NCBI RefSeq assembly: GCF_016862995.1
Contig: NZ_BOOA01000036.1
Coordinates: 1 to 64,000, forward strand
Origin: Acrocarpospora phusangensis
Lineage (GTDB): Bacteria; Actinomycetota; Actinomycetes; Streptosporangiales; Streptosporangiaceae
Direction: 5' to 3'
DNA: 64,000 nucleotides
Positions 63,975 to 64,000 of this stretch are shown here, in pieces. Positions within the stretch are counted from its first letter, which is position 1; the number at the start of each line of letters is the position of its first letter. The notes below the pieces were generated by a model. That model was not told the origin of the DNA. It did not search any database and saw only the letters and a list, made by a program, of their open reading frames with translations. The translations under genes were made by a program, and so were the position numbers.

Positions 63975-64000
63975 ATGGCCTGGTTCGCGGCGCCTCGGGA
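63975..64000 (+). CDS. Start of a gene cut by the window end
   Basis: GGAGGGGAGCGGGG precedes ATG 63975, from which MAWFAAPR can be read before the window ends. Too short to identify. Confidence 0.35.

Overview
The window is very GC-rich, with strong GC3 coding bias, many GTG/TTG starts, AfsR/SARP-type and LuxR-type STAND regulators, transmembrane Ser/Thr kinases, DUF2510 and CU044_5270-type proteins, DasR-like operator sequences and an oligoribonuclease next to tRNA-His. This points to a filamentous actinomycete chromosome, most likely from the Streptosporangiales (Nonomuraea/Streptosporangium-like). That assignment is inferred from gene content only. I saw no intact insertion sequence, phage or CRISPR array.

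Region by region. 0.1-9.6 kb: PIG-L deacetylase, LPG-synthase-TM/flippase-like protein, a large BTAD-AAA regulator, DedA-like protein, a membrane-anchored lipo/propeller-like protein, YegP-like DUF1508, D-Ala-D-Ala carboxypeptidase and a SpoU methyltransferase. 9.7-15.1 kb: a CDF-like protein without metal ligands, a palindrome-rich 0.5-kb intergenic stretch, a substrate-binding/VWA membrane protein, a sigma factor fused to a zinc-finger/TM/extracellular tail, and a degenerate amidase-like protein. 15.1-24.5 kb: MocR regulator, then a run of two transmembrane Ser/Thr kinases, a pseudokinase and a DUF2510 membrane protein, followed by orn, tRNA-His and a solo LuxR HTH. 24.5-32.8 kb: lysine 6-aminotransferase, HdeD-like protein, a MecA-N-type penicillin-binding protein, a spermidine-synthase-like methyltransferase, PCD and a LAL regulator.

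32.8-37.1 kb holds an ngcEFG-type GlcNAc/chitobiose importer, divergent from a class II aldolase across a spacer with two dre-like (DasR) sites and a separate palindrome. 37.1-40.5 kb: DUF885 peptidase, DUF4032 and DUF523. 40.6-42.7 kb: a compact four-gene unit of three roadblock-like proteins plus a DUF4388 protein, with no GTPase. 42.7-49.0 kb: alpha/beta hydrolase, an LRR-thioredoxin fusion, then a + strand group comprising a Crp/Fnr regulator, a small protein, a receiver-flavoprotein fusion and a cNMP-domain histidine kinase. The last two are translationally coupled and look like a redox phosphorelay.

49-64 kb: a secreted membrane-anchored protein, AlkB-like dioxygenase, DUF4291, KptA, a frameshifted SEC-C pseudogene, an NB-ARC/TPR regulator, an ECF sigma with its CU044_5270 partner, a fourth Ser/Thr kinase flanked by small secreted proteins, a SARP regulator, and an abutting pair of gene remnants (CHAP hydrolase and patatin). 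The window closes with a perfect hairpin, tRNA-Lys and the start of a further gene.

The most promising uncharacterised systems are the roadblock/DUF4388 unit, the receiver-flavoprotein/cNMP-kinase phosphorelay with its neighbouring LRR-thioredoxin protein, and the kinase/pseudokinase array.
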